This document shows positions 1 through 8,820 of a DNA stretch of 64,000 nucleotides, piece after piece. The stretch lies in NCBI RefSeq assembly GCF_016508585.1, contig NZ_JADVOP010000021.1, positions 1-64,000 on the forward strand. Reading direction: 5' to 3'. Source of the DNA: Acinetobacter baumannii. Its GTDB lineage: Bacteria; Pseudomonadota; Gammaproteobacteria; Pseudomonadales; Moraxellaceae. Position numbers and translations under genes: made by a program. How positions within the stretch are numbered: position 1 is the stretch's first letter; each line of letters opens with the position of its first letter. The notes beneath the pieces are model-generated. The model did no database searches. It saw only the letters and a list, made by a program, of their open reading frames with translations, and was not told the DNA's origin.

Positions 1-163
1 GAGATGTGTATTAGAGTCAGAATATATATTTAATATAAACAATAGCTTAAATAATAATGCGTTTTTTTTAATGAATCCCGAGTAATACAGTTCATTTTTA
101 TTTGAATTAATTCTCGTTAATATGAATTTTAAAGGTCAAGACATTATTTTTTAAGGTGATCGT

Positions 164-619
164 ATGAAGATGAAATGGATTCCAGAATATAATACTGGTA
201 TCGATGTGATTGACGATCAGCATAGAAGGATTTTGGATTACATCAATGAGATTGATGAAATTGGTATAGCAACGGATCGTGTTCGTATTAAACAAATACT
301 CGATAATATTATCGATTATACGCAATCACATTTTACATTTGAAGAAAGTTTACAAGAAGAAGCGGGGTATAAATATCGTGTGCCTCATAAACGTGTCCAT
401 GATTTATTTATTAAACGTATTGAGAGTTACCGTGAAAGTTTTGAACAAGGTCATTCAATCGAAAAAGAATTACATGAAGTCTTGTCTAAATGGTTAATTA
501 ATCATATTCAGCACGATGACGCTGATTATGTTGGGGCTGTGAAATTAAATATGATGGGAATCATTAAGGAAAATGAAAAGAAAAAAGGCAAAAATTGGTT
601 TGCACGATTTTTTTCATAG
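164..619 (+). CDS. Bacteriohemerythrin
   Basis: A 151-aa single-domain hemerythrin that should bind O2 reversibly at a non-heme di-iron centre, for O2 storage or sensing. The ligand set is visible: H20, the HxxxE pair H56/E60, H75 and H79 in the HKRVH segment, and H114 with D119 in the C-terminal HIxxxD helix. There is no signal peptide or fused signalling domain, so it is a soluble cytoplasmic protein. An AAGGTGAT Shine-Dalgarno sits just before the ATG. It stands alone, with a terminator downstream. The C-terminal tail is lysine-rich. The family is certain; the physiological role is inferred. Confidence 0.93.
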   Translation: MKMKWIPEYNTGIDVIDDQHRRILDYINEIDEIGIATDRVRIKQILDNIIDYTQSHFTFEESLQEEAGYKYRVPHKRVHDLFIKRIESYRESFEQGHSIEKELHEVLSKWLINHIQHDDADYVGAVKLNMMGIIKENEKKKGKNWFARFFS

Positions 620-725
620 CCTCATGCTGATTTCAGCCTAAGTTATGAAAATGACCAGCTCTCTAATTAAAAAAATTCAGAGGGGATAAAAAGAAATAAC
701 AGAGATTATAAAAAAGTCTAGCGCA

Positions 726-760
726 GCAAATCATCGAGGGGTGGTTTGCTTTTTTCTTTT
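726..760 (+). terminator. Rho-independent terminator after the hemerythrin gene
   Basis: GCAAATCA pairs with TGGTTTGC (one G-U pair) across a short loop and is followed by a T-rich run. It separates the hemerythrin gene from the membrane-protein gene. Confidence 0.65.
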
Positions 761-834
761 AAGCTTTGATTTTCAGCATCGACAAAGGCAAAATAGCAGA
801 ACTTTTTACGAAACACCTCATGCAGGATTATTCT

Positions 835-1902
835 ATGTCACGATGGTTATCGCCGCTCATGGCATTTTGTTTATCATTCATGATTATTGCAGGCTTAGCA
901 CCAAGCCTGGGTATTCAAATTGATCGACAAATTGATTTTTGGATATTGTGGTTAGTGTCAATGCTGATTTTGGCATTGCCGATTACCTATTTAGAAGTAG
1001 CTTTAGCAAAACGCTCTAAAACAACCGCATTAAATGCCTTGTCTAGCTTAACTCGTGACGCAGATGCATCACAATCCTGGCGTATTGTTGGGTGGCTGGC
1101 AGTCGTATTTATTCCATTCCTTGCAGGAGGCATACTTTCAAATATTAGCGCCAGTGCTGTAAATATTGCGCAAATTCAAATTGCTCCGCATTTGCTTTTT
1201 ATTGGCAGTGCTGTGGTTGCTTTTGCCTTATCTTTTATTCCGCGGCAGTTTTTAATCGGTTTAACCAGTCTTGGTGTACTGGTTGCTTTGGTTTTGGCTC
1301 AGGTTTTTGGCACAGGTTTACAGACTTGGCATGTGACAGCTGTTGAGTTCAAAGAGTGGGGTAATGCCACAATTTTAGCTTTGGTTGCTACAGGGTTGGG
1401 GTTAGGATTGTATTGGCAAACAAGTTTGCTCAATGTACAACAGAACAATGAGGCGACCAAAACGGCAATACCGATCTGGATTGCGCAATTGATTGCAGTG
1501 ATTGCATTTGGTTTCTTTGCGGTTTCATCACAAATTCCTGCTTACACTTTATTGTTGACTGCGATTATTTCCGCTGCTCTATTATTGCAATTGGGCAGAG
1601 AGCAGTTAGTGCAGCGCCAAATGGCTGAGGTGATTCAATTTGCAGTGCTTTTGGTGGCATTGTTTATTTGGGCGATTCCAAACATTGCAGTGATATTTAA
1701 TCCATTGCTAATGGTCTGGGGCTTGGTGATTTGTTTGATTTATTCAATTTTTGTGGGTTGGATGATGAAAATTAGCCACTTACGAAAAGCCATTAATTTT
1801 AGTTCAGAAGCCTTTTACAATATTTGGCGTATTGCTGTGCGAATTATTTTACCTTTAGCCATTTTACTGGCATTGGTTGCTTATATCGGACAATTTATTT
1901 AA
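835..1902 (+). CDS. Polytopic membrane protein, distant NSS (SNF) transporter-like
   Basis: A roughly 355-aa very hydrophobic protein with about ten predicted membrane helices. The early segment with ALPITYLEVALAKRS, followed by a W-R-I-V-G-W helix start, resembles the TM2-TM3 region of sodium:neurotransmitter symporter-like proteins, but the canonical N-terminal Na+-site motif is not evident. I therefore call it only NSS-like. I chose ATG 835 because AGGA lies 7 nt upstream; in-frame TTG 766 and ATG 820 have poorer ribosome sites. rnfH starts about 5 nt after its stop, so the two are probably cotranscribed. The substrate is unknown. Confidence 0.6.
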   Translation: MSRWLSPLMAFCLSFMIIAGLAPSLGIQIDRQIDFWILWLVSMLILALPITYLEVALAKRSKTTALNALSSLTRDADASQSWRIVGWLAVVFIPFLAGGILSNISASAVNIAQIQIAPHLLFIGSAVVAFALSFIPRQFLIGLTSLGVLVALVLAQVFGTGLQTWHVTAVEFKEWGNATILALVATGLGLGLYWQTSLLNVQQNNEATKTAIPIWIAQLIAVIAFGFFAVSSQIPAYTLLLTAIISAALLLQLGREQLVQRQMAEVIQFAVLLVALFIWAIPNIAVIFNPLLMVWGLVICLIYSIFVGWMMKISHLRKAINFSSEAFYNIWRIAVRIILPLAILLALVAYIGQFI

Positions 1903-1907
1903 GGGCA

Positions 1908-2243
1908 ATGGTGAATCAAGTGGATAAAATTTGGGTGGCTTATGCGACCGAAAAGCAACAATTTCACATTGAGTTACAATTTTCTCAGGGGATGAGTATT
2001 GCTGATGCAATTACCCAAAGTGGTCTGACTGAGCAAGTAGAACTGCCTGAAAATTTTAATTTCGGCATCTTTGGTGTCAAGATTAAAGATCAATCTCATT
2101 TGCTTCAAGCAGGCGATCGCGTTGAAATTTATAGAGCTCTAACCATTAACCCCAAAGACATTCGTCGGAATCGCGCCAAAGCCAATCCTGTTGGACGTTA
2201 TTGTCGTGGTAATCGTTATCAGCAGCTGTTATTCAAATCTTAA
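1908..2243 (+). CDS. rnfH: RnfH-family (UPF0125) beta-grasp protein
   Basis: A 111-aa small soluble protein of the RnfH/UPF0125 family, which has a ubiquitin-like beta-grasp fold. Family hallmarks are an early WVAYA strand, the FGIFG segment, and the ending VEIYRAL followed by P-K-D-I-R-R-N-R-A. The gene follows the membrane-protein gene by 5 nt, and AAGGG overlaps that gene's stop. GTG 1911 is an equally good start by ribosome-site spacing. In many proteobacteria rnfH accompanies ratA and smpB near bamE. Here bamE is next door on the opposite strand, but no ratA or smpB is in the window. Molecular function is not established for the family. Confidence 0.88.
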   Translation: MVNQVDKIWVAYATEKQQFHIELQFSQGMSIADAITQSGLTEQVELPENFNFGIFGVKIKDQSHLLQAGDRVEIYRALTINPKDIRRNRAKANPVGRYCRGNRYQQLLFKS

Positions 2244-2284
2244 CTGGTTAAGCTTATCGCTTTAAACAATTGAATGCATATGAA

Positions 2285-2310
2285 AAACCCCTCAATGAGG
2301 GGTTTCTTTT
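2285..2310. terminator. Bidirectional terminator between rnfH and bamE
   Basis: AAACCCCTC, loop AAT, GAGGGGTTT, with A and T runs on either side. It serves the convergent rnfH and bamE genes. Confidence 0.8.
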
Positions 2311-2323
2311 TATGACAAAGTGT

Positions 2324-2722
2324 CTATAGTGGGGGCGCATTCAATATCGCTTCTTTAGAAGCGGGTAAACCAGGTTGTGACTCAGGAATGGTTTCCAAAC
2401 CTTCGATTTTGTTTACAATGCCTGATTGATCAAAATAAACCTTTAAGTGTTGACCATGTGCTGCTGGAATTTTTGCTTTTTTTGCATAGGTTCCAGGGAT
2501 ATAGTTGTAAATGTAATCCCAACGTCCAGGATTCATTGGATCTGAAATTGTTGGGCTACCGAGTAAGAATCTCACTTGCTGGTAGGTCATACCGACTTGA
2601 ATTTTTGAGGCTTGAGCTTGGGTTAATGGTGTTCCTTGAGGAATATCAACTTTGTATACTCCAAATACAGAACAACCACCAAGTAAAGAAGCGACGAATA
2701 ACGTCAGCATGATTTTTTGCAT
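2324..2722 (-). CDS. bamE: Outer-membrane assembly lipoprotein BamE (SmpA/OmlA)
   Basis: A 132-aa lipoprotein with a signal peptide ending in the lipobox LLGGC (Cys at about 17). The SmpA/OmlA domain follows, with Q-V-G-M-T-Y-Q-Q-V-R-F-L-L-G-S-P and the W-D-Y-I-Y-N-Y strand typical of BamE. It is a periplasm-facing accessory subunit of the BAM complex that inserts beta-barrel proteins. The gene is divergent from fur, a common gamma-proteobacterial arrangement, with about 110 nt between the two starts for both promoters. Length fits the family. Confidence 0.95.
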   Translation of the reverse strand: MQKIMLTLFVASLLGGCSVFGVYKVDIPQGTPLTQAQASKIQVGMTYQQVRFLLGSPTISDPMNPGRWDYIYNYIPGTYAKKAKIPAAHGQHLKVYFDQSGIVNKIEGLETIPESQPGLPASKEAILNAPPL

Positions 2723-2834
2723 TTTGCTACACTATCCCAAATTAATTATGATGCAATTGATCCAAGGATAGATCATACTGCATCTCAACTCTGTTGCATA
2801 TTCCAACTTAAAATTTGTTGAGAGACCTTTTTAT

Positions 2835-3272
2835 ATGCCTATTTCAAATCAAGATTTACGCAAAGCTGGACTTAAAGTTACCCTACCACGAATCAAGATT
2901 TTGGAATTATTAGAAAATTCAAGACAACACCACTTGAGCGCGGAAGACATTTATAAAACATTACTTGAACAAGGTGAAGATGTTGGTCTAGCGACCGTAT
3001 ATCGTGTGTTAACACAATTTGAGGCTGCTGGAATTATTCAGCGTCATCATTTTGAGAACAATCATTCTGTTTTCGAAATTATGCAAGAAGATCATCATGA
3101 TCATTTGGTTTGCCAAAATTGTAATAAAGTCGTTGAATTTACTAATGATACCATCGAGCATGAACAGCATGCAGTTGCTGAGAAGCATGGCTTCCAGTTG
3201 ACTGGTCATTCTCTAAATCTATATGGTTACTGTGATGAGCCTGAATGTCAGGAAGCTTATCGTAAGCGTTAA
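2835..3272 (+). CDS. fur: Ferric uptake regulator Fur
   Basis: A 145-aa Fur protein, a dimeric Fe(II)-dependent repressor of iron-uptake genes. The N-terminal winged helix (about 1-80) contains G-L-A-T-V-Y-R-V-L. The metal-binding part has HHDH at 87-90, C93xxC96 and a C-terminal C133xxxxC138 pair. It is divergent from bamE and closed by a strong bidirectional terminator. A candidate Fur target in this window is the box before the TonB-dependent receptor at 52.2 kb. Confidence 0.97.
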   Translation: MPISNQDLRKAGLKVTLPRIKILELLENSRQHHLSAEDIYKTLLEQGEDVGLATVYRVLTQFEAAGIIQRHHFENNHSVFEIMQEDHHDHLVCQNCNKVVEFTNDTIEHEQHAVAEKHGFQLTGHSLNLYGYCDEPECQEAYRKR

Positions 3273-3294
3273 AATCACATAAATACAACAAATG

Positions 3295-3322
3295 AAAAGG
3301 GAGCTTTTAGAAGCTCCCTTTT
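3295..3322. terminator. Bidirectional terminator between fur and pilU
   Basis: A 12-bp perfect stem, AAAAGGGAGCTT / AAGCTCCCTTTT, with a TTAG loop. The flanking A/T runs let it work for both convergent genes. Confidence 0.85.
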
Positions 3323-3344
3323 CATTTTAAAGATTTTGTAATGT

Positions 3345-4463
3345 TTATTGACCATCAAAAGTCAATTTGCTGTTGGCATTCAATAACTGTGCACCACCTT
3401 CTTCATCCAGTTTGATCTGTAGACGTAAATCATTGGGTGAATCGGCATGTTTTAGCGCATCTTTATAGGTAATCTGACCTGCTTTATAAAGATCAAACAA
3501 GGCTTGGTCAAAAGTTTGCATGCCCAATTCACGAGAACGTTTCATCAAATCTTTAATTTCATGTACATCACCTTTACGAATCAGATCTGAAACAAGAGGA
3601 GAGTTGATCAGAATCTCAATCGCTGCACGACGTGAGTTGCCATCTGGTGTTGGAATTAACTGCTGTGCAACCATGGCTTTAAGATTGAGCGATAAATCCA
3701 TAAACAATTGACTATGACGGTCAGATTCAAAGAAGTGAATAATACGGTCAATGGCTTGGTTGGCATTGTTGGCGTGCAGTGTCGCAAAAACCAGATGTCC
3801 TGTTTCAGCGAAAGCGATCGCATAATCCATAGTTTCACGTGAACGAATTTCACCAATCAGAATAACATCAGGGGCTTGACGTAAGGTATTCTTCAAGGCA
3901 ATTTCAAAAGAGTCGGTATCTATACCGACTTCACGTTGAGTGATAATACAGCCTGCATGTTCGTGGACAAACTCGATCGGATCTTCAATGGTAATGATAT
4001 GACCTTTAGAGTTCTGATTACGATAACCAATAATTGAGGCGAGCGATGTCGATTTACCTGTACCTGTTGCTCCAACAAAGATGATAATCCCACGTTTTGT
4101 CATGGCAAGATCTTTGAGAATAGGCGGCAACTTCAGCTCATCCATGGTCGGAATTTTGGTTTCGATACGACGTAAAACCATACCTGGCATGTCACGCTGT
4201 TGAAAAGCACTGACACGGAAACGAGCCGTTTTATCCCGGTTGGTAATCGCAAAGTTGCATTCACGCGTATCGGCAAATTCTTTACGCTGCTTTTCACTCA
4301 TGATTGAGTTGAGCAACTGCATGATGATTTCACCGTTTAATTTGGTTTTTACTACCGGGACGATTTGACCATTAATTTTCATGGATGGTTCAACATCTGC
4401 GGTAATAAATAAGTCGGATGCTTTCTGCTCAATCATCATGTTGAGCAAGTCATTAAAGTCCAT
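3345..4463 (-). CDS. pilU: Type IV pilus retraction ATPase PilU
   Basis: A 372-aa PilT-family secretion ATPase that assists PilT in type IV pilus retraction (twitching motility, DNA uptake). The N-terminal PAS-like half is followed by Walker A GATGTGKST (about 129-137), the Asp-box region, Walker B ending I-L-I-G-E-I-R, and the His box HLVFATLHANNA. The longer, divergent C-terminus distinguishes PilU from PilT. It lies 27 nt downstream of pilT on the same strand, so the two form an operon. Confidence 0.95.
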   Translation of the reverse strand: MDFNDLLNMMIEQKASDLFITADVEPSMKINGQIVPVVKTKLNGEIIMQLLNSIMSEKQRKEFADTRECNFAITNRDKTARFRVSAFQQRDMPGMVLRRIETKIPTMDELKLPPILKDLAMTKRGIIIFVGATGTGKSTSLASIIGYRNQNSKGHIITIEDPIEFVHEHAGCIITQREVGIDTDSFEIALKNTLRQAPDVILIGEIRSRETMDYAIAFAETGHLVFATLHANNANQAIDRIIHFFESDRHSQLFMDLSLNLKAMVAQQLIPTPDGNSRRAAIEILINSPLVSDLIRKGDVHEIKDLMKRSRELGMQTFDQALFDLYKAGQITYKDALKHADSPNDLRLQIKLDEEGGAQLLNANSKLTFDGQ

Positions 4464-4490
4464 CTTCTAAGCCTCAATAATCCATCTTAT

Positions 4491-5528
4491 TTATAGGAAT
4501 GATTCTGGTTGTTTTGCGACATTTCGTGCCACTTGAGGACTAATCACGCCTTTGGCAACCAATGCTTTCAGGCTCTGATCCAGCGTTGTCATGCCATAAT
4601 TTGCACCTGTTTGAATTGCTGAATACATTTGTGCAACTTTATTTTCGCGGATTAAGTTACGGATTGCTGGAATACCAATCATGATCTCATGCGCAGCAAC
4701 ACGTCCCCCTCCATTTTTCTTCAACAGGGTTTGAGAAATAACGGCCTGTAAAGACTCAGAAAGCATGGCACGTACCATGTCCTTTTCTTCAGCAGGGAAT
4801 ACGTCAATCACACGGTCAATGGTTTTTGCCGCAGAAGTGGTATGCAGGGTACCAAATACCAAGTGACCTGTTTCTGCTGCAGTAAGTGCAAGACGAATGG
4901 TTTCAAGGTCACGCATCTCACCGACCAGAATAATGTCTGGATCTTCACGGAGTGCAGAACGTAGTGCTTCGTTAAAGCCATGTGTATCACGATGTACTTC
5001 TCGCTGATTGATCAAGCACTTTTTAGACTGGTGTACAAATTCGATTGGATCTTCAACAGTTAAAATATGGTCATAACGATTGTCATTGATGAAGTCAATC
5101 ATTGAAGCCAACGTGGTGGATTTACCAGAACCTGTTGGGCCGGTAACCAAAATCAAACCACGAGGCAGGTCGCAGAGGTCTTTAAAAATTTGCCCTAGAC
5201 CTAAATCTTCCATCGTCAGAACTTTGGATGGAATGGTACGGAATACTGCACCCGCACCGCGGTTTTGGTTAAAGGCGTTGACACGGAAACGGGCAACGCC
5301 GGGAACTTCGAAAGAGAAGTCCGTTTCTAATTGTTCCTCAAAATCACGGCGTTGTTTATCGTTCATGATGTCATAGACCAGTCGGTGAACTTCTTTATGT
5401 TCCAACGCTGGTAAATTGATACGGCGGACTTCACCATCAACACGAATCATCGGTGGCATACCTGCTGAAAGATGTAAGTCAGACGCACCATTTTTAACGG
5501 AAAACGCCAATAATTCTGTAATATCCAT
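4491..5528 (-). CDS. pilT: Type IV pilus retraction ATPase PilT
   Basis: A 345-aa hexameric ATPase that powers pilus retraction from the inner-membrane base. Walker A GPTGSGKST is at about 130-138, Walker B is DPDIILVGEMRD, and the His box is HLVFGTLHTTSA. A PilT-type AIRNLIRE helix lies near the C-terminus. Length matches the family. It is the first gene of pilT-pilU, and about 430 nt of non-coding DNA upstream presumably carries the promoter. Confidence 0.97.
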   Translation of the reverse strand: MDITELLAFSVKNGASDLHLSAGMPPMIRVDGEVRRINLPALEHKEVHRLVYDIMNDKQRRDFEEQLETDFSFEVPGVARFRVNAFNQNRGAGAVFRTIPSKVLTMEDLGLGQIFKDLCDLPRGLILVTGPTGSGKSTTLASMIDFINDNRYDHILTVEDPIEFVHQSKKCLINQREVHRDTHGFNEALRSALREDPDIILVGEMRDLETIRLALTAAETGHLVFGTLHTTSAAKTIDRVIDVFPAEEKDMVRAMLSESLQAVISQTLLKKNGGGRVAAHEIMIGIPAIRNLIRENKVAQMYSAIQTGANYGMTTLDQSLKALVAKGVISPQVARNVAKQPESFL

Positions 5529-5960
5529 AATGTCCCCGAATAAAAAACTATTTGCCTAGGATGAAGATGATTCATCTATGTCTGTGATTCAGCATATTCT
5601 TTAATGTTACTCTGCGTGCAGGAGCAAATTTAGTTATTCTAAATGATGAGAAACTACATTTCGCAAAGTAACAATGCAACACTAAAAATATCCAAGCTTC
5701 TGGTTTTGTCGTGCATGAAGAACTAAGTAATGCTTTGTTCTTACACTGCTTATGGCTAAAATTATTTCAAACTGTGTTATGAAATTTTAAAATAGTTTTG
5801 CTATTCTTTATATTTCACTCATGGTTTGATTAATTTTTTGCCTGCCACATACAAGCCATTGATGTACAGTCAACATACCCTGATTATTTTGTAGAATAAT
5901 AAGGCTTTTCACTCAGCATAACCAACAATTTAATTGCTTGGAAGCTGAAATTTTTATGAA
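5529..5960. other. Intergenic region, pilT / yggS divergent promoters
   Basis: About 430 nt of AT-rich DNA between divergent genes. I saw no ORF with a ribosome site, no strong hairpin and no RNA gene. It presumably contains the pilTU and yggS promoters. Confidence 0.5.
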
Positions 5961-6668
5961 ATGAGAACCCCGTCAATGAATGATCTAAATCAAGCTCGAA
6001 ATCATGTATTAGCGCAAATTCAGGATGCCTGTTTGGCTGCAAATCGTGATCTGGGAGAGGTGCAATTACTGGCGGTTTCTAAAACACATCCAAGTTCATT
6101 ATTACGAGAAATGTATAGCACAGGGCAACAGTCGTTTGGAGAAAACTATTTACAAGAAGCTTTGGATAAAATGGAAGATTTAAAAGATCTGGATATCGAG
6201 TGGCATTTTATCGGTCATGTACAACGCAATAAGACCAAACATCTGGCTGAAAAATTTGCATGGGTACATGGGGTAGATCGTTTTCTTATTGCCGAACGTT
6301 TATCAAAACAAAGAGAAGCAGCACAAGCTCCTATAAATATCTGTTTGCAAGTGAATATTGATGCGCAAGACAGCAAAGATGGTTGTCAGCCTGAAGAGGT
6401 CGTTGAGTTGGTAAAGCAAGTCAGTCTGTTGCCTCATCTAAAGTTAAGAGGGCTTATGGTGATTCCTGCACCGCATCATACTCAGGCATTTCAAGATGCC
6501 AAGCAGTTATTTAATCAAGTTAAAGTTCACCATGCTCATCCTGAAGATTGGGACACCTTGAGTATGGGAATGTCAGGGGATATGGCTGAAGCCATTGCGG
6601 CGGGGGCAACCATGGTCCGGATTGGTACGGCATTGTTTGGTGCACGAGATTATTCAAATAAAAATTAA
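5961..6668 (+). CDS. YggS-family PLP-binding homeostasis protein
   Basis: A 235-aa single-domain protein of the YggS/PROSC family with an alanine-racemase-like barrel. The Schiff-base lysine is in LLAVSKTHP (K41). Other hallmarks are FGENYLQEA, the W-H-F-I-G-H-V-Q-R-N-K segment and the C-terminal LSMGMSGDMAEAIAAGATMVRIG phosphate-binding region. It buffers pyridoxal phosphate and affects amino-acid and keto-acid balance. ATG 5976 is an alternative start. In many genera yggS lies in the pilT-yggS-proC neighbourhood; the divergent pilTU here fits, but proC is absent. Confidence 0.94.
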   Translation: MRTPSMNDLNQARNHVLAQIQDACLAANRDLGEVQLLAVSKTHPSSLLREMYSTGQQSFGENYLQEALDKMEDLKDLDIEWHFIGHVQRNKTKHLAEKFAWVHGVDRFLIAERLSKQREAAQAPINICLQVNIDAQDSKDGCQPEEVVELVKQVSLLPHLKLRGLMVIPAPHHTQAFQDAKQLFNQVKVHHAHPEDWDTLSMGMSGDMAEAIAAGATMVRIGTALFGARDYSNKN

Positions 6669-6793
6669 AGCCGTAGCCGGTGAAATACTTGAAGTAGAAC
6701 ACTGCTTTTGTGATGGCTTTAAGTTTATTTTAATTTAGTTTTAATGCTGTAAACGTATAAGGCATACATCATTTTAAACCTTAGAGAGCATTG

Positions 6794-7627
6794 ATGACTA
6801 TTTTTCATGTGCTTATTCTTGCCATCATACAAGGCTTGGCCGAGCTACTTCCTGTATCGAGTTCTGCCCATGTTATTTTGGCCGAAAAATTAATGGGCTT
6901 TGATCCCTCTGCACCTGATATGACTTTTCTGTTGGTCATGCTACATACAGGAACAATGTTTGCAGTCATTGTCTATTTTTGGTCATCTTGGCGTAAAACA
7001 TATTTTTCATCAAAGGCTGATTTTAAGAAACAAGCCGGTTTTATTATTCTTGCCACAGGCATTACCGGCGTACTTGGATTGACTCTACAAGCCGTGATTA
7101 AACATGTCTTTTTTGCAGGAGCAAATCATTTTGAAATAGAACAGCTATTTAGCAATTCAAAATTAATGGCAGCCGCCTTGGTTTCAGCAGGGATATTGAT
7201 TATTTTATCTGCGCGCTTAGATCGTGGACAAACTGGTGCAATCAGCGGGAAAAGTGCGGCATGGATTGGTGCGATACAGGCATTATGTTTGCCATTTCGT
7301 GGATTTTCCCGTTCAGGTGCAACCATTTCAACAGGATTATTCTTGGGGGTTGCTCGGCAAAAAGCTGAAGAGTTCAGTTTTGCGTTGGCTGTCGTGCTTA
7401 CCCCTGCTGTGATTGTTAAAGAATTCTATCGTCTCATGCATGCGGAAAACTTTCAAAATATGCATTTAACTCAACTGCTTTTACCAAGTGTACTTGGTAT
7501 GGTGTTTAGCTTCATTGCAGGTCTTGCTGCTTTAAAATGGTTATCCAGTTGGCTTGAACATGGGCGTTGGCACTTGTTTGGTTTTTATTGTATTGGTTTT
7601 GCCGGTGTCGTTTTAGCTTTGAGTTAA
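6794..7627 (+). CDS. uppP: Undecaprenyl-diphosphate phosphatase, UppP/BacA type
   Basis: A 277-aa integral membrane enzyme that dephosphorylates undecaprenyl pyrophosphate to recycle the lipid carrier for peptidoglycan and surface glycans. The N-terminal motif QGLAELLPVSSSAH carries the catalytic glutamate region. The second motif is RGFSRSGATIS where most UppP proteins have PG-x-SRSG. Several membrane helices follow. I chose ATG 6794 over TTG 6791 because GAGAG lies 5 nt upstream. The variant motif suggests a subfamily, so this may be one of several uppP copies in the genome. Confidence 0.88.
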   Translation: MTIFHVLILAIIQGLAELLPVSSSAHVILAEKLMGFDPSAPDMTFLLVMLHTGTMFAVIVYFWSSWRKTYFSSKADFKKQAGFIILATGITGVLGLTLQAVIKHVFFAGANHFEIEQLFSNSKLMAAALVSAGILIILSARLDRGQTGAISGKSAAWIGAIQALCLPFRGFSRSGATISTGLFLGVARQKAEEFSFALAVVLTPAVIVKEFYRLMHAENFQNMHLTQLLLPSVLGMVFSFIAGLAALKWLSSWLEHGRWHLFGFYCIGFAGVVLALS

Positions 7628-7804
7628 ATGGAATTCGACCATTACAGCATCATCATAGACGGTTTGTTGAGGACAAATGCATGGCGTTATTTGTCCCAGA
7701 CAACAGAATCCGTTTTTTAAAATATATTCTACAATTTTCAATGCACAGTTGTTCTCAAGTTGACTATACTCATTAAAATAAAATTTATAAACTGGGAATA
7801 AAAT

Positions 7805-8590
7805 ATGAATAAATCCAAAATATTATTGTGGTTAAGTCTTTGTGCTTTGATCACTGCTTGTAGCACGACAAAATATATCCCATCCAATGATACTGCGAGT
7901 TTAGAGACGCAACCTGCACCTTCAGCCAAACCCGCACCTCGACCTGCTAGTATGACATCCAAACAAAACCAGGTTCGATCGGACGAACGTTTGGGGACAA
8001 AATGGGGGGATGATCTAAACTCGTATGTCACTCAAGTGGATTTAAAACGCTTAAGCAATCGTCCAATTGATGAAACTCAAGTGCGTTATGCCAATAAGCA
8101 ATTCTCGGGGCGTAGTATCAACAGTATTTCTTTGGCAGCGGGAAAAGTGAGTTTTTCTATTGTTGATGATCGTGGTCGAATCTTGCCGCTTTATCGTGAT
8201 GGGCAAAACTATTATCTTTCAGCGATAGATGGGCAAAGTTATCAACTTCGCTATTCAAATACCAGCAACCAAACATTTGAAATTGTTGCAAGCGTAGACG
8301 GTTTGGACGTTTTAGATGGCAGTCGAGCTTCACGATCGAATAGTGGCTATGTATTACGTCCATACAGTTCATTCGCAATTGAGGGATTTAGAAAGAGTAA
8401 TTCTTCAGTGGCTTCATTTACTTTTAGCCGTCCCAAAGATGCATATGCTGCCAATTCTGCAAATGGATCTGTTCAAAATACAGGTGTGATAGGAACAGTG
8501 GTTTATGAATTACAAGCACCTCAATATCAGCCAGCTCAAAACTCAAACAAGGGTTATGCACCTGCTCCAAATGCGTTTCCAGCAGATTAA
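7805..8590 (+). CDS. Lipoprotein of unknown function, tandem paralogue A
   Basis: A 261-aa exported lipoprotein with signal peptide and lipobox LITAC. A Pro/Ala-rich linker (about 30-50) is followed by a conserved domain: LGTKWGDDLNS, INSISLAAGKVSFSIVDD, FEIVASVDGLDVLDG, IEGFRKS, VASFTFS, DAYAANS and NTGVIGTVVYEL. The tail ends PNAFPAD. The C-terminal block resembles a widespread uncharacterised proteobacterial domain ending in NVGVIGVAFF-like sequence, so it is probably a beta-rich module. The next gene encodes a close paralogue, so this is a tandem duplication. Function is not recognised. Confidence 0.85.
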   Translation: MNKSKILLWLSLCALITACSTTKYIPSNDTASLETQPAPSAKPAPRPASMTSKQNQVRSDERLGTKWGDDLNSYVTQVDLKRLSNRPIDETQVRYANKQFSGRSINSISLAAGKVSFSIVDDRGRILPLYRDGQNYYLSAIDGQSYQLRYSNTSNQTFEIVASVDGLDVLDGSRASRSNSGYVLRPYSSFAIEGFRKSNSSVASFTFSRPKDAYAANSANGSVQNTGVIGTVVYELQAPQYQPAQNSNKGYAPAPNAFPAD

Positions 8591-8704
8591 GACATTGAGT
8601 TCAGAAACGCTATGGTTTTATAGCATTCTAGAATGCTCTGGGATGTTATAATGTTACACAATTGCAATAATTAAAAAATAGTACACTCAGTTGCACTCCG
8701 TTAT

Positions 8705-8739
8705 GATGAGCCCGATAATAATCTCAGGACTCATCTTTC
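8705..8739 (+). terminator. Possible terminator between the lipoprotein paralogues
   Basis: GATGAG and CTCATC arms with partial inner pairing (CC-GA / TC-GG), followed by a short T-rich stretch. The stem is imperfect, so the call is tentative. Confidence 0.4.
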
Positions 8740-8820
8740 TAATTGTTCAATGTTATTGAATACATACAAGACATTATAATGATTGGATTGCAACTTATTA
8801 CTTTAAAATAGGTTTTTATA

